Below are positions 34,142-43,512 of a DNA stretch of 64,000 nucleotides, in pieces. The notes beneath the pieces are model-generated. The model saw nothing but the letters and a program-made list of their open reading frames with translations, had not been told where the DNA came from and ran no database searches. Made by a program: the position numbers and the translations under genes. The stretch's first letter is position 1. Each line of letters opens with the position of its first letter. Where the stretch lies: contig JAEXSP010000015.1 of the NCBI GenBank assembly GCA_023453795.1, positions 124,001 through 188,000 of the forward strand, given 5' to 3'. Source of the stretch: Bacillota bacterium. GTDB lineage: Bacteria > Bacillota > Clostridia > Acetivibrionales > JAEXSP01.

Positions 34142-35812
34142 ATGAAGAATGCTTTGTGTTTTACTATCTGTATACTGCTTCTGCTTTCGTCCGTCTCAGG
34201 CTGCGGAAAAAACAATACCGGCCAAAGACGACAAACTACAGATACAGCCTCAGACAGTCCTATTACTTTTTCCTTTTTTGATATAGACCAGAATCAAAAC
34301 TATGAAAACATGCAAAGCGTGGTAGGCAGGAGAATAACCAAGCTGACCGGGGTGACGTTAAAATATGAGTTTCCTGTCGGGGATGCGGCTCAGAAGATAT
34401 CATTAATGGCAGCAAGCGGGGATTATCCGGATCTGATTTTTGCCGGGCAGAACGTCGGTACCCTTGTATCCGCGGGAGCACTACTCGATCTGACTGACCT
34501 TATTGAACAGTATGGGCCGAATATAAAGAAAATGTACGGCAAATACCTGATCCGGAACAGATACTCAAAGGAGGACAAGTCCATATACTTTTTGGGGAGC
34601 GATCCCGTCAATGAGGAGAAGATGTTTCCAATGACAGGGTTCGAGCTTCAGCACGCAGTTGTAAAAGAACTTGGGTTTCCTAAAATGCGAACCATTTATG
34701 ACCTTGAAAATGCAGTCAGAAATTATGTTAGAAAGCACCCGACAATTGACGGGCAGAAGACCATAGGAATGTCTCTTGTTCCTGAAGACTGGCGTTTCTC
34801 TGTTTCTATCACAGATCCTTCAAATCTGGCAACCGGGCACCCTGATGACGGCGAATTCTGTATCGACCCCAAAACCTATGAAGCTAAGCTGCATTACTTC
34901 AAGGAAGGAAACAAGGCTTATTTCAAATGGCTAAATAAAATGTACAATGAAGGCTTGCTCGATCCCGAAAGCTTTGTACAGAAATATGATCAGTACCAGG
35001 CAAAAATCGCTTCCGGGAGAGTGCTTGCACTTTCTGACCAGTATTGGTCGTTCGAGCTTCCCGAAAAAGCCCTCAGAGATTTGGGGAAACCCGAAAGAAC
35101 ATATGGAATGTACCCTCTGACAATAAGCGAAAACACTAAGCATGCTGATTTTCAGAAATCCGGTTTCAGCGGCGGTATCGGAATATCCATAAGCAAGGAC
35201 TGCAAAGACCCTGTAAGAGCGATTAAATTTCTGGACTGGATGTGCACCGATGAGGCTCAGGTGCTGATTAATTGGGGAATAGAAGGAATTCACTACAAGG
35301 TGAAAAACGGGAAAAGAATTATCCCTCACAGTGAATGGAGGAAGAGGAACACGGATCCGAACTATTTCAAAAATACAGGAATAGATGTATACGTCTATCC
35401 GTTTCCAAGGCATGGCGATGGTGCTTTAGACCCGACAGGAAACACATATACCACCATAACCGAAAACACCCTGACTGAAAAATATTCGGACATCGAAAAA
35501 GAAGTTTTAAAGCACTACGGCGCCAAGACATGGAAGGATCTATATCCCAAGGCATCAGAGTTCATGGAAAAACCATGGGGGGCTGCATGGCAGATAAATG
35601 TGCCTCAGTATTCAGAGCTGAATCTTATAAATCAGAAGCTGAGAGATATTATACGGTCAAAAATACCGGTAATAGTTACAAGCCCAGCCTACAATTTCGA
35701 ATCCGAATATAGCAGCTTTCTGAAACAGTTGGAGGATGCGGATGTACATAAAGCAGAAAAAGAGTTCACAAAGCTTGTAAAGGAAAGGGTAAGCCTCTGG
35801 AAGGATAAATAA
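34142..35812 (+). CDS. LipO-type lipoprotein solute-binding protein
   Basis: A 556-residue extracellular binding protein with signal peptide and lipobox SVSGC (Cys21). It shows the large two-domain layout of Paenibacillus LipO-like proteins: RITKLTGVTLKYEFPVGD, MAASGDYPDLIFAGQN, and GIGISISKDCKDPVRAIKFLDWM. Such proteins bind oligosaccharides (pectic or rhamnogalacturonan fragments in known cases) and work with LplB/LplC permeases. No permease genes follow it, so it either shares a transporter elsewhere, for example the one at 10.5-12.5 kb, or acts with the facing YesM kinase as a ligand sensor. The start follows GGGAGG. Confidence 0.9.
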   Translation: MKNALCFTICILLLLSSVSGCGKNNTGQRRQTTDTASDSPITFSFFDIDQNQNYENMQSVVGRRITKLTGVTLKYEFPVGDAAQKISLMAASGDYPDLIFAGQNVGTLVSAGALLDLTDLIEQYGPNIKKMYGKYLIRNRYSKEDKSIYFLGSDPVNEEKMFPMTGFELQHAVVKELGFPKMRTIYDLENAVRNYVRKHPTIDGQKTIGMSLVPEDWRFSVSITDPSNLATGHPDDGEFCIDPKTYEAKLHYFKEGNKAYFKWLNKMYNEGLLDPESFVQKYDQYQAKIASGRVLALSDQYWSFELPEKALRDLGKPERTYGMYPLTISENTKHADFQKSGFSGGIGISISKDCKDPVRAIKFLDWMCTDEAQVLINWGIEGIHYKVKNGKRIIPHSEWRKRNTDPNYFKNTGIDVYVYPFPRHGDGALDPTGNTYTTITENTLTEKYSDIEKEVLKHYGAKTWKDLYPKASEFMEKPWGAAWQINVPQYSELNLINQKLRDIIRSKIPVIVTSPAYNFESEYSSFLKQLEDADVHKAEKEFTKLVKERVSLWKDK

Positions 35813-36088
35813 TACCCTTTATGGGGCGCCTATATATTCGGACTGTATTTAATAGTTTATCCCATGGGAAAAACCAAATATACAGCCAGGCTATTAAATT
35901 ACCTCCTGTAAAGCATAGTGCCTTTCCGGAGTAATTGCCAGACACTTAATGTTTACAGTTAATCGTCTTTCCCAGATATAAATAAACCGGTCGGCTTGCC
36001 GAATTCTCGCAAGTTGACCGGTTTCTATGTGCTATCTACATTTTATTCCCATATATAAATATACTATATCCCTTAAAGCGTTTCTCTA
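35813..36088. terminator. Convergent terminator region between the LipO and GH9 genes
   Basis: The strong hairpin AAACCGGTC..CTTGC..GCAAG..GACCGGTTT (35984-36024) is followed on the minus strand by a U-rich run and ends the GH9 transcript. Nearer the LipO gene, TTTAATAG (35848-35855) can pair with CTATTAAA (35891-35898) around an inner palindrome TCCCATGGGA; this is a weaker structure. Confidence 0.75.
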
Positions 36089-38407
36089 TTATTTTGGCCG
36101 TGTCAGCAGATATATTTTCAGTGCGGCGAAATCCAAGGCATCTACAAAACCATCTGAATTATAGTCCGCAGCTTTCAAGGCATCTCCCGTGAGAAGCTGT
36201 GCTTTGACAAGATGCATTTTAAGGCAGGCGAAATCCAATGCGTCTACCACTTTATCATTATTTACATCACCCAATATAATTTTGGTCGGTGTAGTTCCAT
36301 CAGGTTCAATACCGCCTACAAGAACACCGGAATCATAAACACAGATATGATCCGTTTTCACCGGAGTCCCCTTCCAGCTGTCCTCAACAATACTAAGTCC
36401 CTGATGACTCCAGTCATCTGTTGGATCCCAGTAATTCTGCCAAGCATAGGTGCCGAGAGCAAACTGGTATTTTTTGTTGGAATCGGCTATTGCGTAGCCA
36501 GGCCAGGTTACTTCGACATAGTAAATATTATCAGAATTTTTGTACTTTTGAATACCTGAAAGTGAAGCCTTATAGTTTGTTTCTACCGCCGCCTGGTCAT
36601 ACAGCTGCCTTAGTTCCATTTTGTTCGGGTCAAGAGATGTCATTCCTGTAGCATCAAAAAAGTATCTGACGGAAATGTTCTTTGATGGTACGGTAACAGA
36701 ATCAGAACGCACATACAAAGTAACTTCCGTAGCTTTCGGCCCATCGGACTGCTTAATATCCACACCGAAGCCTTCCACCCAATAGGTAGGAGTGCCTGTT
36801 GGATCCTGGCTTGGTGGTGGAGGGAAATTCGGAGTAATTTGCATTGAAGCATCACCGAAATAACGGTAAAGGCCGGCACATGCTCCGACGAATGCAGCAT
36901 TATAATCTATTGCAACCTCATTATAAACATAATCCGCTGTGGTATCGTTGTGCTGGTCTTTTGAGTCAGGACCGCCTACCAATGCACCGTAAAGTACATA
37001 TTTCTGAGGTTTTGTTTCTTCACATCTCGATAAGCCCGATGCTGCTCTATGATGCGGATATTTTACCGATATGTCACTGTACCCGACGATATAACAACGG
37101 TTTAACGGATTATTGCCCATCAGATAATTCATTTGCGATTTTGCCCACTCACCGTATTTTGATGCTTTATCCCCATGGTGTTTGTCATAAACAAGGGCTA
37201 AAAGCTGAGTTGCTGTATTATACCTGGCTGAACCCCATTGGCTGAGGAATGAATAACCTGCAGGTGTTAAAGTCGGAGTTCTGCCTGTCATCCAATTATC
37301 TACGGTTTTGGCTATCTGGCTCCAGAAGTCAATTTCCTCGTAAGGACTCTTGCCTGTAGCTTCTCTATACCTGTTTTCATATACTTGTCCGTCTTTATCG
37401 TTCATATCGTTTATTTCTGCCAAAACACACATTGTACCTGCCCACACATCATTCCAGCAGTGAGTCCAGCATGAAGGCGCATAATAATCCAGATTCTTGA
37501 ATACCACATCCAGGTAATGATCGTCTGCTGTTGCCAGATAAAGCCATGCTGCAGCCCAGCAGTAGTCATCCTGCCATTTTAAGGATGTGTAATAACCCCC
37601 GGGGCCATCTGCGTTGCATGATTTAGTAGGGCACCTTTCGGCAAACTCAAATAAGGCTTTTGCATATTTAAGGCATTTCGCCGCATAGTTCGGATCCTCA
37701 GCCTTAAAATTCATATAGTTTACTGCCAGAGAAGCTGCTGCTGCGGATACACAGTCGGTAGAGGGCAGTGCATCAGTTGCAAACCACCCTCTTCTGAACA
37801 TATCATCCATTTCAGGTGCCTGCCAGGTCCGATGGTCAACATCACCATCCCCTACCTGATAGCAGAATGCGATCGCCTTGCCTGACTTATCCAGGAAGGT
37901 ACACCTCATAAAATAGTCGTTGAAATACCTTAAAATTGTCTTGGTATGCTTGTCCTGCTGCGTAGCTTCATATTGTTCTCTGAATTCATAGAACCCCCAC
38001 CCTACAGTGGAGCCTGCATAGGCCTCAGGCATACCGAATTTTACATGATCACCGGCATCGTGAAAGCCGCCCGAAACATCTACTGTTCCGTCTCCGTCCG
38101 GATCAAGTGTACTCTTGTTGGCTTCGATAAAGCTTGCGGACATATTAGTATTTTTGTCATCAAGAGGAAGCTTCGCATCATAAGTATGGCAATTGTGCCT
38201 CCACTGGTACAAGGTATTTCCGTCAACACCGGTGCCGCACATGTTCGCATCGTAAAAATACTGGGAATACTGCAATGCTTTTGCATAATTATATTCCAGA
38301 TCCGCAGCGTTAACGGTCAACGTGCCGGCAGAGCCAAGCGTACTGAAAGTCAAAATACCTGTCATCAAAGTTCCGATTATCTTCGAAAAAACTTTTCTCT
38401 TTTTCAT
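36089..38407 (-). CDS. Cellulosomal endoglucanase: GH9, CBM3c, type I dockerin
   Basis: A 772-residue secreted cellulase. Signal peptide to about 35; GH9 catalytic domain (about 37-490) with GGFHDAGDHVKFG holding the catalytic base aspartates, PHHRAASG, and the general acid Glu in NEVAIDYNAAF; a Pro-rich linker; a CBM3c-type module (about 510-660: TYWVEGFGVDIKQSD to IVEDSWKGTP); and a dockerin with repeats GDVNNDKVVDALDFACLKMHL and ADYNSDGFVDALDFAALKIYL. GH9-CBM3c enzymes are processive endoglucanases. The dockerin pairs AL/AL match mesophilic Ruminiclostridium cohesins. The ATG is preceded by GGAAGG. Upstream lies an inverted repeat and a possible SigI promoter. Confidence 0.96.
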   Translation of the reverse strand: MKKRKVFSKIIGTLMTGILTFSTLGSAGTLTVNAADLEYNYAKALQYSQYFYDANMCGTGVDGNTLYQWRHNCHTYDAKLPLDDKNTNMSASFIEANKSTLDPDGDGTVDVSGGFHDAGDHVKFGMPEAYAGSTVGWGFYEFREQYEATQQDKHTKTILRYFNDYFMRCTFLDKSGKAIAFCYQVGDGDVDHRTWQAPEMDDMFRRGWFATDALPSTDCVSAAAASLAVNYMNFKAEDPNYAAKCLKYAKALFEFAERCPTKSCNADGPGGYYTSLKWQDDYCWAAAWLYLATADDHYLDVVFKNLDYYAPSCWTHCWNDVWAGTMCVLAEINDMNDKDGQVYENRYREATGKSPYEEIDFWSQIAKTVDNWMTGRTPTLTPAGYSFLSQWGSARYNTATQLLALVYDKHHGDKASKYGEWAKSQMNYLMGNNPLNRCYIVGYSDISVKYPHHRAASGLSRCEETKPQKYVLYGALVGGPDSKDQHNDTTADYVYNEVAIDYNAAFVGACAGLYRYFGDASMQITPNFPPPPSQDPTGTPTYWVEGFGVDIKQSDGPKATEVTLYVRSDSVTVPSKNISVRYFFDATGMTSLDPNKMELRQLYDQAAVETNYKASLSGIQKYKNSDNIYYVEVTWPGYAIADSNKKYQFALGTYAWQNYWDPTDDWSHQGLSIVEDSWKGTPVKTDHICVYDSGVLVGGIEPDGTTPTKIILGDVNNDKVVDALDFACLKMHLVKAQLLTGDALKAADYNSDGFVDALDFAALKIYLLTRPK

Positions 38408-38468
38408 CCTTAAACCTTCCTTCCCAATATATTATTGTTGGAATGAAATAATTGTCCAGTTTAAGTAA

Positions 38469-38536
38469 TTCGAATAAATATATTGTTTTGAGTGGGTCTG
38501 GGGGTATGGCACAACACATAATAATGCATACCCCAG
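38469..38536 (-). promoter_or_regulatory. Inverted repeat and possible SigI-type promoter upstream of GH9
   Basis: CTGGGGGTATG (38498-38508) and CATACCCCAG (38527-38536) form an inverted repeat. On the minus strand, ACCCCC and ACCCAC occur upstream of CGAA (38469-38472), which resembles SigI promoters (C-rich -35, CGAA -10); the spacings (27 and 19) do not fit neatly. A sigma-A alternative is TGGACA, 18 bp, TAATAT close to the start codon. Confidence 0.35.
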
Positions 38537-38676
38537 AGGGGGCATATAATTGGCACAGGCCTTTGTATGATTGTATTCGGCACTTTCCAAAGCTGTAGGA
38601 ATTTATTGAAAATAAGACACATGAGTTATATAATAAACTAAATATGAATCAATGTTATAATAGAGGAAATTTACAT

Positions 38677-40332
38677 ATGGTAAAAGTAAGCCGTAAGTCG
38701 CTAGGTATATATATAGTTCTGATTACATGCGCCTTAGTATTTTTAAACATTAGTGTTTTTGCCCTGCAGGATATAATAATAACCAATCCCGGCGGCAACG
38801 GATACTTTTTACAGTCATCGGAATCTTACCCTTCTGCTATCATACGAGCCACTGTTTCCGGGAACCCAACTTCAGTACAAGCCTATTATGTCAGCAGAAC
38901 CTCTAATTCGGATAATACCTTAAAAGAATCCCTAATTGGCACATTGACAAGAGAAGGCTCGACCAATTGCTATTCCGGCACATTTACATTCCAATCCTGG
39001 TTTTTCCCCCATATGCAATTTCCGAATCGTTCAGTATTTGCTGCTGATACACCTCATATAAAAATATATGCAACCGACTCAGCAGGAACCGATTCTCAAA
39101 TTATTAATGCGGTAATATGTAAAGGCACCATGGAAACTTATAAAAAAATGGATGATACATTTTTCTACACTAATGAAACTTCGAATTCGTTCATGGGTGC
39201 CGGAACCGGACACCCCACACATGACAGCGTCAATCCTGCATGGACTTACAATTGTTTGTCATTTGCATTACAGAAGACATGCAGCGGCTGGCTGTGGCCT
39301 TGGTCAGGGAACCCGTCTAATGAACAATTAAAAACTACCATGTCGGAATATGGATATACCATCTGCAGCCGGACTCCGATACCCGGTGCTGCAGTAATAT
39401 ACTATTCCGGGGGCCATTTTGCAAGAGTAATCGAGTGGGATGCCGACGAAATGCCTAAAACAATAATCTCAAAATGGGGTGGAATGGAACTGATAAAAAG
39501 CAACAGCACCAATCCATTTACTTCATCCAGATATAAGTCTGCATATTATTATTTCAAACCGGCGGCAAGCCCCGGTGGACTGCCTGAAAGTGCCGAATAT
39601 AATGAAGACACAGGTAATTACTATGATATGGGTATAGTAGACTGGGACTCTGTAAATAAGCAATACAAAATCAAGGAGGCTTCCATATTAAAAAGGAATG
39701 CTCTGTTTACAAAAAAAATGACTAAGGAAGAATGGGTTGATTTGCATAAAGATAGCACAAATCCAGTCGATAAAGCATTAATAAAATATTATGAAGCATA
39801 TAAAAACTATTCGAATAAGCATCCTGAAATTTTAAACAGCTCAAAATGGGAAGTCGGAGAGGATGGTCCTCTAAAAATAATTACCGATTTAGGGATAGAA
39901 AAATTACCTCAGTTGATCGGATATGTCCAAAAAGATAATCCGTTCACTGTACCTGTCATGATAGCCATTGAAAAAATAGCTAAGACGAGAATAGGTGATA
40001 TAGACCCAAGCGACAGCGGTGTAATCAGCTGGAAAAGAAGTTGGAATACCGTGGTTGCAAACTCTGAATCCAGATTTTATGCTGTTGTAAAAAACCTAAA
40101 GGGAAACAAAGCAGCTGACCAGAGTAAAATAACCAGCAGCTTCCAAGGTTTAGGTATATTCGCTCTTCCCTTTGTTTATAATGAAGTAGTCAATAAATCA
40201 AATACTGCTTTAGCGAAATATGCCGATTATTATTTACCCAAAGGTCATTTAAAAGCAATAAAGCTTCAGCAGGAGCTTGCTGGCTATAAAGCCGATATAT
40301 CGGTAATTAAGGGTCTATTGAATAAAAAGTAA
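38677..40332 (+). CDS. Secreted protein with permuted NlpC/P60-like (DUF7689-like) domain
   Basis: A 551-residue exported protein. Signal peptide (SLGIYIVLITCALVFLNISV), a beta domain (about 30-150), then a region with YNCLSFALQ, AAVIYYSGGHFARVIEW and SKWGGMELI. The Cys and His spacing suits a cysteine-peptidase or amidase-like fold of the DUF7689 kind, but catalysis is an inference. The C-terminal 230 residues are helical, with a HEAT-like flavour (KALIKYYEAYKN, KLPQLIGYVQK), and not recognised. The start at 38677 has AGAGGA nine bases upstream. It is monocistronic and ends in a terminator. Confidence 0.8.
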   Translation: MVKVSRKSLGIYIVLITCALVFLNISVFALQDIIITNPGGNGYFLQSSESYPSAIIRATVSGNPTSVQAYYVSRTSNSDNTLKESLIGTLTREGSTNCYSGTFTFQSWFFPHMQFPNRSVFAADTPHIKIYATDSAGTDSQIINAVICKGTMETYKKMDDTFFYTNETSNSFMGAGTGHPTHDSVNPAWTYNCLSFALQKTCSGWLWPWSGNPSNEQLKTTMSEYGYTICSRTPIPGAAVIYYSGGHFARVIEWDADEMPKTIISKWGGMELIKSNSTNPFTSSRYKSAYYYFKPAASPGGLPESAEYNEDTGNYYDMGIVDWDSVNKQYKIKEASILKRNALFTKKMTKEEWVDLHKDSTNPVDKALIKYYEAYKNYSNKHPEILNSSKWEVGEDGPLKIITDLGIEKLPQLIGYVQKDNPFTVPVMIAIEKIAKTRIGDIDPSDSGVISWKRSWNTVVANSESRFYAVVKNLKGNKAADQSKITSSFQGLGIFALPFVYNEVVNKSNTALAKYADYYLPKGHLKAIKLQQELAGYKADISVIKGLLNKK

Positions 40333-40355
40333 GGGTCTATTTGACTCTTTTTTTT
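40331..40355 (+). terminator. Terminator overlapping the stop codon of the secreted protein gene
   Basis: AAGGGTC-TATTT-GACTCTT (one G-U pair) followed by six Ts. The stem begins inside the TAA stop codon at 40330-40332. Confidence 0.75.
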
Positions 40356-40449
40356 CGAGCAGTTCTCGGCATGGATATGTCATCAAGCAACTGTAAATAA
40401 TTATTAACTGTCCTAATCAACAATCAACTAAATTACGTCCATTTCTAGA

Positions 40450-41028
40450 TCAGGATTGGCCTGTGTTTAACTGCTTCATAACATTTATTTTATAGAATCT
40501 GTGCTTGCTAATTATGTAATATATTAACCATCCAATCAATCCCCCTAATGTATTAAGTAGAATATCATCAACATCTGCAACTTTATTTGGTACTCGAGTG
40601 ATTACATTAATTAGTAATTGGACTATTTCAATGCCAATGCTTGTAATTAGTGTGTAGATAAGAGCTTTACTTAATCTCAAATTCCCTTTTTTAAAAATCG
40701 AAATAAAAAATGGTAATGGCAATAGAAGTAGAATATTACCTATTATCTGCATTTTCCATGTATGTGCGGAAACAACATCAAGAATTGTTTTGAAGGGGAT
40801 AAGCTGATAATACCTATAGTCATACTGACTTAAGTCTTCTTTAAAAAATTGTATTGGCAACATTGTTTCTTTAAAAACACAGATTAAATAAGCAATAAAG
40901 AAAAATGAAATGCAAACCTGAAAAAATGAATAACCTTTCTTTCTTATATGTAAAAAATAAAATAATAGTATAATGATAATGTATAATATAAGGAATGCTA
41001 CTGGCTTTGGATCAAACATAAAACCCAT
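40450..41028 (-). CDS. VanZ-family membrane protein
   Basis: A 192-residue membrane protein with five predicted helices and the VanZ signature: FKETMLPIQFF, YQLIPFKTI, NILLLLPLPFFI, and GIEIVQLLINV followed by ADVDDILLNTLGGLIGWLI. VanZ proteins contribute to low-level teicoplanin or peptide resistance in some cases, but most members have no known role. It lies next to another membrane protein gene on the same strand (42 bases). The start follows AAAGGG. Confidence 0.9.
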   Translation of the reverse strand: MGFMFDPKPVAFLILYIIIILLFYFLHIRKKGYSFFQVCISFFFIAYLICVFKETMLPIQFFKEDLSQYDYRYYQLIPFKTILDVVSAHTWKMQIIGNILLLLPLPFFISIFKKGNLRLSKALIYTLITSIGIEIVQLLINVITRVPNKVADVDDILLNTLGGLIGWLIYYIISKHRFYKINVMKQLNTGQS

Positions 41029-41070
41029 TTTTTAGCCCTTTCTTTAAAAATTTTATAAGATAAGGAAAAC

Positions 41071-41865
41071 CTACCCAATCCTCTTGTTACCTTTCAGCTT
41101 GTAGTACATTACTGCATAAATGGAGCTTGCAAACGGAGTTATAAAAACCCGAATCATTTGATTCAACGAAGAAATAAGATATTTGTTAACTTCTGTAATT
41201 GCCTTATAGTCATTAAAAACGTACATGTACAAATAGTATGGAGCCGAGGAAACTACAATGACAAGAAATATAAGAAACACTACTCCCCAGAAATCACCCT
41301 CAACAAGCTTTTTACTTACAGAAAATGGATGCTTCTTACCTTTCTCAAAGATCACCATAAAGGGTGCAAATCCATAATTTGTACCAATATATACGGAAGG
41401 TATCGCAAAGATGCCAATCACCAACCACTTTATAAGCAAATCTTTAATAAGAAAAAAGGAACAGATACCGCCGGCAATTGGTATAAGCAGAATTAAACAC
41501 AATTCAATGCATACCCCTATGTACCTCCAAAACTTCTCCCTAGCTATGCTTAGTGCGCTTCTTATGTCTATGTTTCTCTCTCTATACCTTTCCATAGCGC
41601 AGACATACGTGGCTATTGAGAGTTTAATACTAAAGTATAGAAACGGAAATACGGCGACAAATAACAATAGCTTATATAAAGCAACCGCAGGAGTGTCCTT
41701 AAAAAGGTATTGAGCAACATCAAGTGTATCATTTGCAAAGTTAAGAAGGAATGCAAAGAAGGATATTTTGATAAAAAGTTTATAATTGTCCTTATATAGC
41801 TTTACAGCTTCGCTAATAACGCCAAATACACTCAATTTAGGTACTACAAATTTTTTCTCTTGCAT
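41071..41865 (-). CDS. Multi-helix membrane protein of unknown function
   Basis: A 264-residue protein with about six membrane helices. The layout (SVFGVISEAVKLYKDNYKLFIKI near the start, PFMVIFEKGKKHPFSVSKKLV, EGDFWGVVFL) resembles the glycerophosphodiester-phosphodiesterase membrane-domain or DUF975/YciC-like families. No catalytic motif. It is first in a two-gene leftward unit with the VanZ gene. Function unknown. Confidence 0.8.
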   Translation of the reverse strand: MQEKKFVVPKLSVFGVISEAVKLYKDNYKLFIKISFFAFLLNFANDTLDVAQYLFKDTPAVALYKLLLFVAVFPFLYFSIKLSIATYVCAMERYRERNIDIRSALSIAREKFWRYIGVCIELCLILLIPIAGGICSFFLIKDLLIKWLVIGIFAIPSVYIGTNYGFAPFMVIFEKGKKHPFSVSKKLVEGDFWGVVFLIFLVIVVSSAPYYLYMYVFNDYKAITEVNKYLISSLNQMIRVFITPFASSIYAVMYYKLKGNKRIG

Positions 41866-41922
41866 ATGAGTTCCCCTTTATTTATTACCTAGGATAATTT
41901 TATAAGAAACGAAAAGTAATTT

Positions 41923-41952
41923 AAAAGTCGTCACAATTAATGTGGCGACTTT
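41923..41952. other. Terminator-like hairpin in a divergent intergenic gap
   Basis: AAAGTCGTCACA (41924-41935) pairs with TGTGGCGACTTT (41941-41952), one G-U pair, 5-base loop, with T-rich runs on both sides. It lies between two divergent gene starts, where no transcript is expected to end. It may mark an unseen short transcript or an attenuated leader. Confidence 0.5.
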
Positions 41953-42060
41953 GTAAATTTTTCATCTTTTCTATCCTTACTATACCACAAAATGTGAAAA
42001 ATTTCAAGTCTTGTACTGCCGGCGGCGTAATGGTATTTAATATTAGAGGTGATATTTATT

Positions 42061-42975
42061 ATGGAACAAAAAAGCATGACCGCACTAGTAAGTGCATTTT
42101 CAAGGGCATATCATTCAGTGCAAAACAAAGAAAAAGTATTTGATGATTACTTGGCAAAAGACATTCTATCTCAGAATGAATACGAACAAATTGCAAGTAA
42201 TATGTCAAAAGGAATCAACTTCTTCAATCCATCCTTTGAAGGTACACAGGATGAAGCCTTGCGCTGGATTGTAGATAACCAGTTATCTCCGTCACCGCTC
42301 GGCAGAGCAGCATTTGCAGAAAAATCACTTGAAAATGCTGTGCGAATTGGTGCAACACAATATTTGATTTTTGCTGCCGGATTTGATACATTTGCATATC
42401 GCCAGCCAGATTGGGCATCTAAAATTCAAATTTTCGAGCTGGATCACCCTGCTATGAGTGCTGACAAGCAAAGGCGCATTCAAACAATAATCGCGGAAAA
42501 GCCTACTAATCTGCATTTTATACCTGCGGATTTTACTGAAGGTGCTTGGGAGCACAATTTAATTGCTTGTCCGGAATTCCAGCAAGACCAAATCAGTTTT
42601 TGCAGCTTGCTTGGAATAAGCTACTATTTGTCCAAGCAAAATTTTGCAAAGATGATCAGTACTATTTCAGGTATTGTGCCAAAAGGCAGCAGTATTGTTT
42701 TTGATTATCCGGACGAGGATAGTTATACACCAAAGGCAGGAGAACGAGCCAAAAAGCAGGCTGCAATGGCTGGTGCAGCAAATGAAAAAATGCTTGCAAG
42801 CTATTCTTATTTAGAATTGGAGAAGCTGTTAGCCGACAGCAGCTTTTTAATTTACGAACACTTAATACCGGATGAAATAACAGAGCAGTATTTCAAAAAA
42901 TACAATGCATCCAATCCTCAACATCCTATAACGGCCTTTGATAATGTGAATTATTGTTTGGCAGTTAAAAAATAG
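42061..42975 (+). CDS. Class I SAM methyltransferase, LCMT/TIGR00027-like
   Basis: A 304-residue predicted O-methyltransferase of the leucine-carboxyl-methyltransferase-like group (TIGR00027). Motifs: GATQYLIFAAGFDTFAYR (SAM-binding motif I with the typical AGxDTxAYR), IFELDHPAMSADK, FIPADFTEG, and FCSLLGISYYLS. The group includes polyketide and antibiotic O-methyltransferases; the substrate here is unknown. The start at 42061 follows GAGGTG; 42049 is less likely. It stands alone and ends at a strong terminator. Confidence 0.92.
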   Translation: MEQKSMTALVSAFSRAYHSVQNKEKVFDDYLAKDILSQNEYEQIASNMSKGINFFNPSFEGTQDEALRWIVDNQLSPSPLGRAAFAEKSLENAVRIGATQYLIFAAGFDTFAYRQPDWASKIQIFELDHPAMSADKQRRIQTIIAEKPTNLHFIPADFTEGAWEHNLIACPEFQQDQISFCSLLGISYYLSKQNFAKMISTISGIVPKGSSIVFDYPDEDSYTPKAGERAKKQAAMAGAANEKMLASYSYLELEKLLADSSFLIYEHLIPDEITEQYFKKYNASNPQHPITAFDNVNYCLAVKK

Positions 42976-42980
42976 TATAA

Positions 42981-43016
42981 AAAAACGCCAGCGTTCGCAT
43001 GGATGCTGGCGTTTTT
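42981..43016. terminator. Bidirectional terminator
   Basis: AAAAACGCCAGC (42981-42992) pairs with GCTGGCGTTTTT (43005-43016). It serves both the methyltransferase gene and the facing small membrane protein gene. Confidence 0.95.
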
Positions 43017-43018
43017 GC

Positions 43019-43294
43019 TTATGTATCTGATCTCATAGCTCTTTCATTTTTACTCCACTTTCGAATGCCAAGAAATACTGAGAGTATCGTACACAAAATG
43101 AAAGTAATTGCCAGGTTTCTCATATAACTGCTAGTAATAAAGTAACCTAAGCCTTCACCCCTAAATAGACCTCTTACAACCGATAGAATTATTGCAGAAG
43201 GTATAGCAGCAGCAATTATCCAGTTTAGTAGCACATACAGAAACTTTCCTTGATGCCTGACTTTAGACCATTCGTCTTTATTGAATGCACCCAT
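43019..43294 (-). CDS. Small two-helix membrane protein
   Basis: A 91-residue protein with two hydrophobic helices (LLNWIIAAAIPSAIILSVV and NLAITFILCTILSVFLGI), a charged N-terminal tail with NKDEWSKVRHQGKF and a basic C-terminus. The start follows AAAGGGGG. No family recognised. The 218 bases upstream, to 43512, hold nothing further that I can identify. Confidence 0.7.
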   Translation of the reverse strand: MGAFNKDEWSKVRHQGKFLYVLLNWIIAAAIPSAIILSVVRGLFRGEGLGYFITSSYMRNLAITFILCTILSVFLGIRKWSKNERAMRSDT

Positions 43295-43512
43295 GGTCGA
43301 TTTCCCCCTTTCGGAAAATTTTCATCCACCCAACATGTTCAAAGAATAAATTGAGCTATTGTATTCTATTGCTTGTGCTACTTTCCTGTATTTACCTACA
43401 TACCACCATATCACGCATTAATTACCATAGACTTCTTAATTCGAAGCATTGGATTTTGCTTTTAGATAGAAAGGAACTGTACACTAATTAATTAGTTCGG
43501 CAACTTCCACTA

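Noticed and set aside
40450..41028. Glycopeptide resistance (vanZ)
   Set aside because: No vanHAX or vanRS genes occur anywhere in the window; VanZ-like proteins are common and mostly unrelated to resistance.
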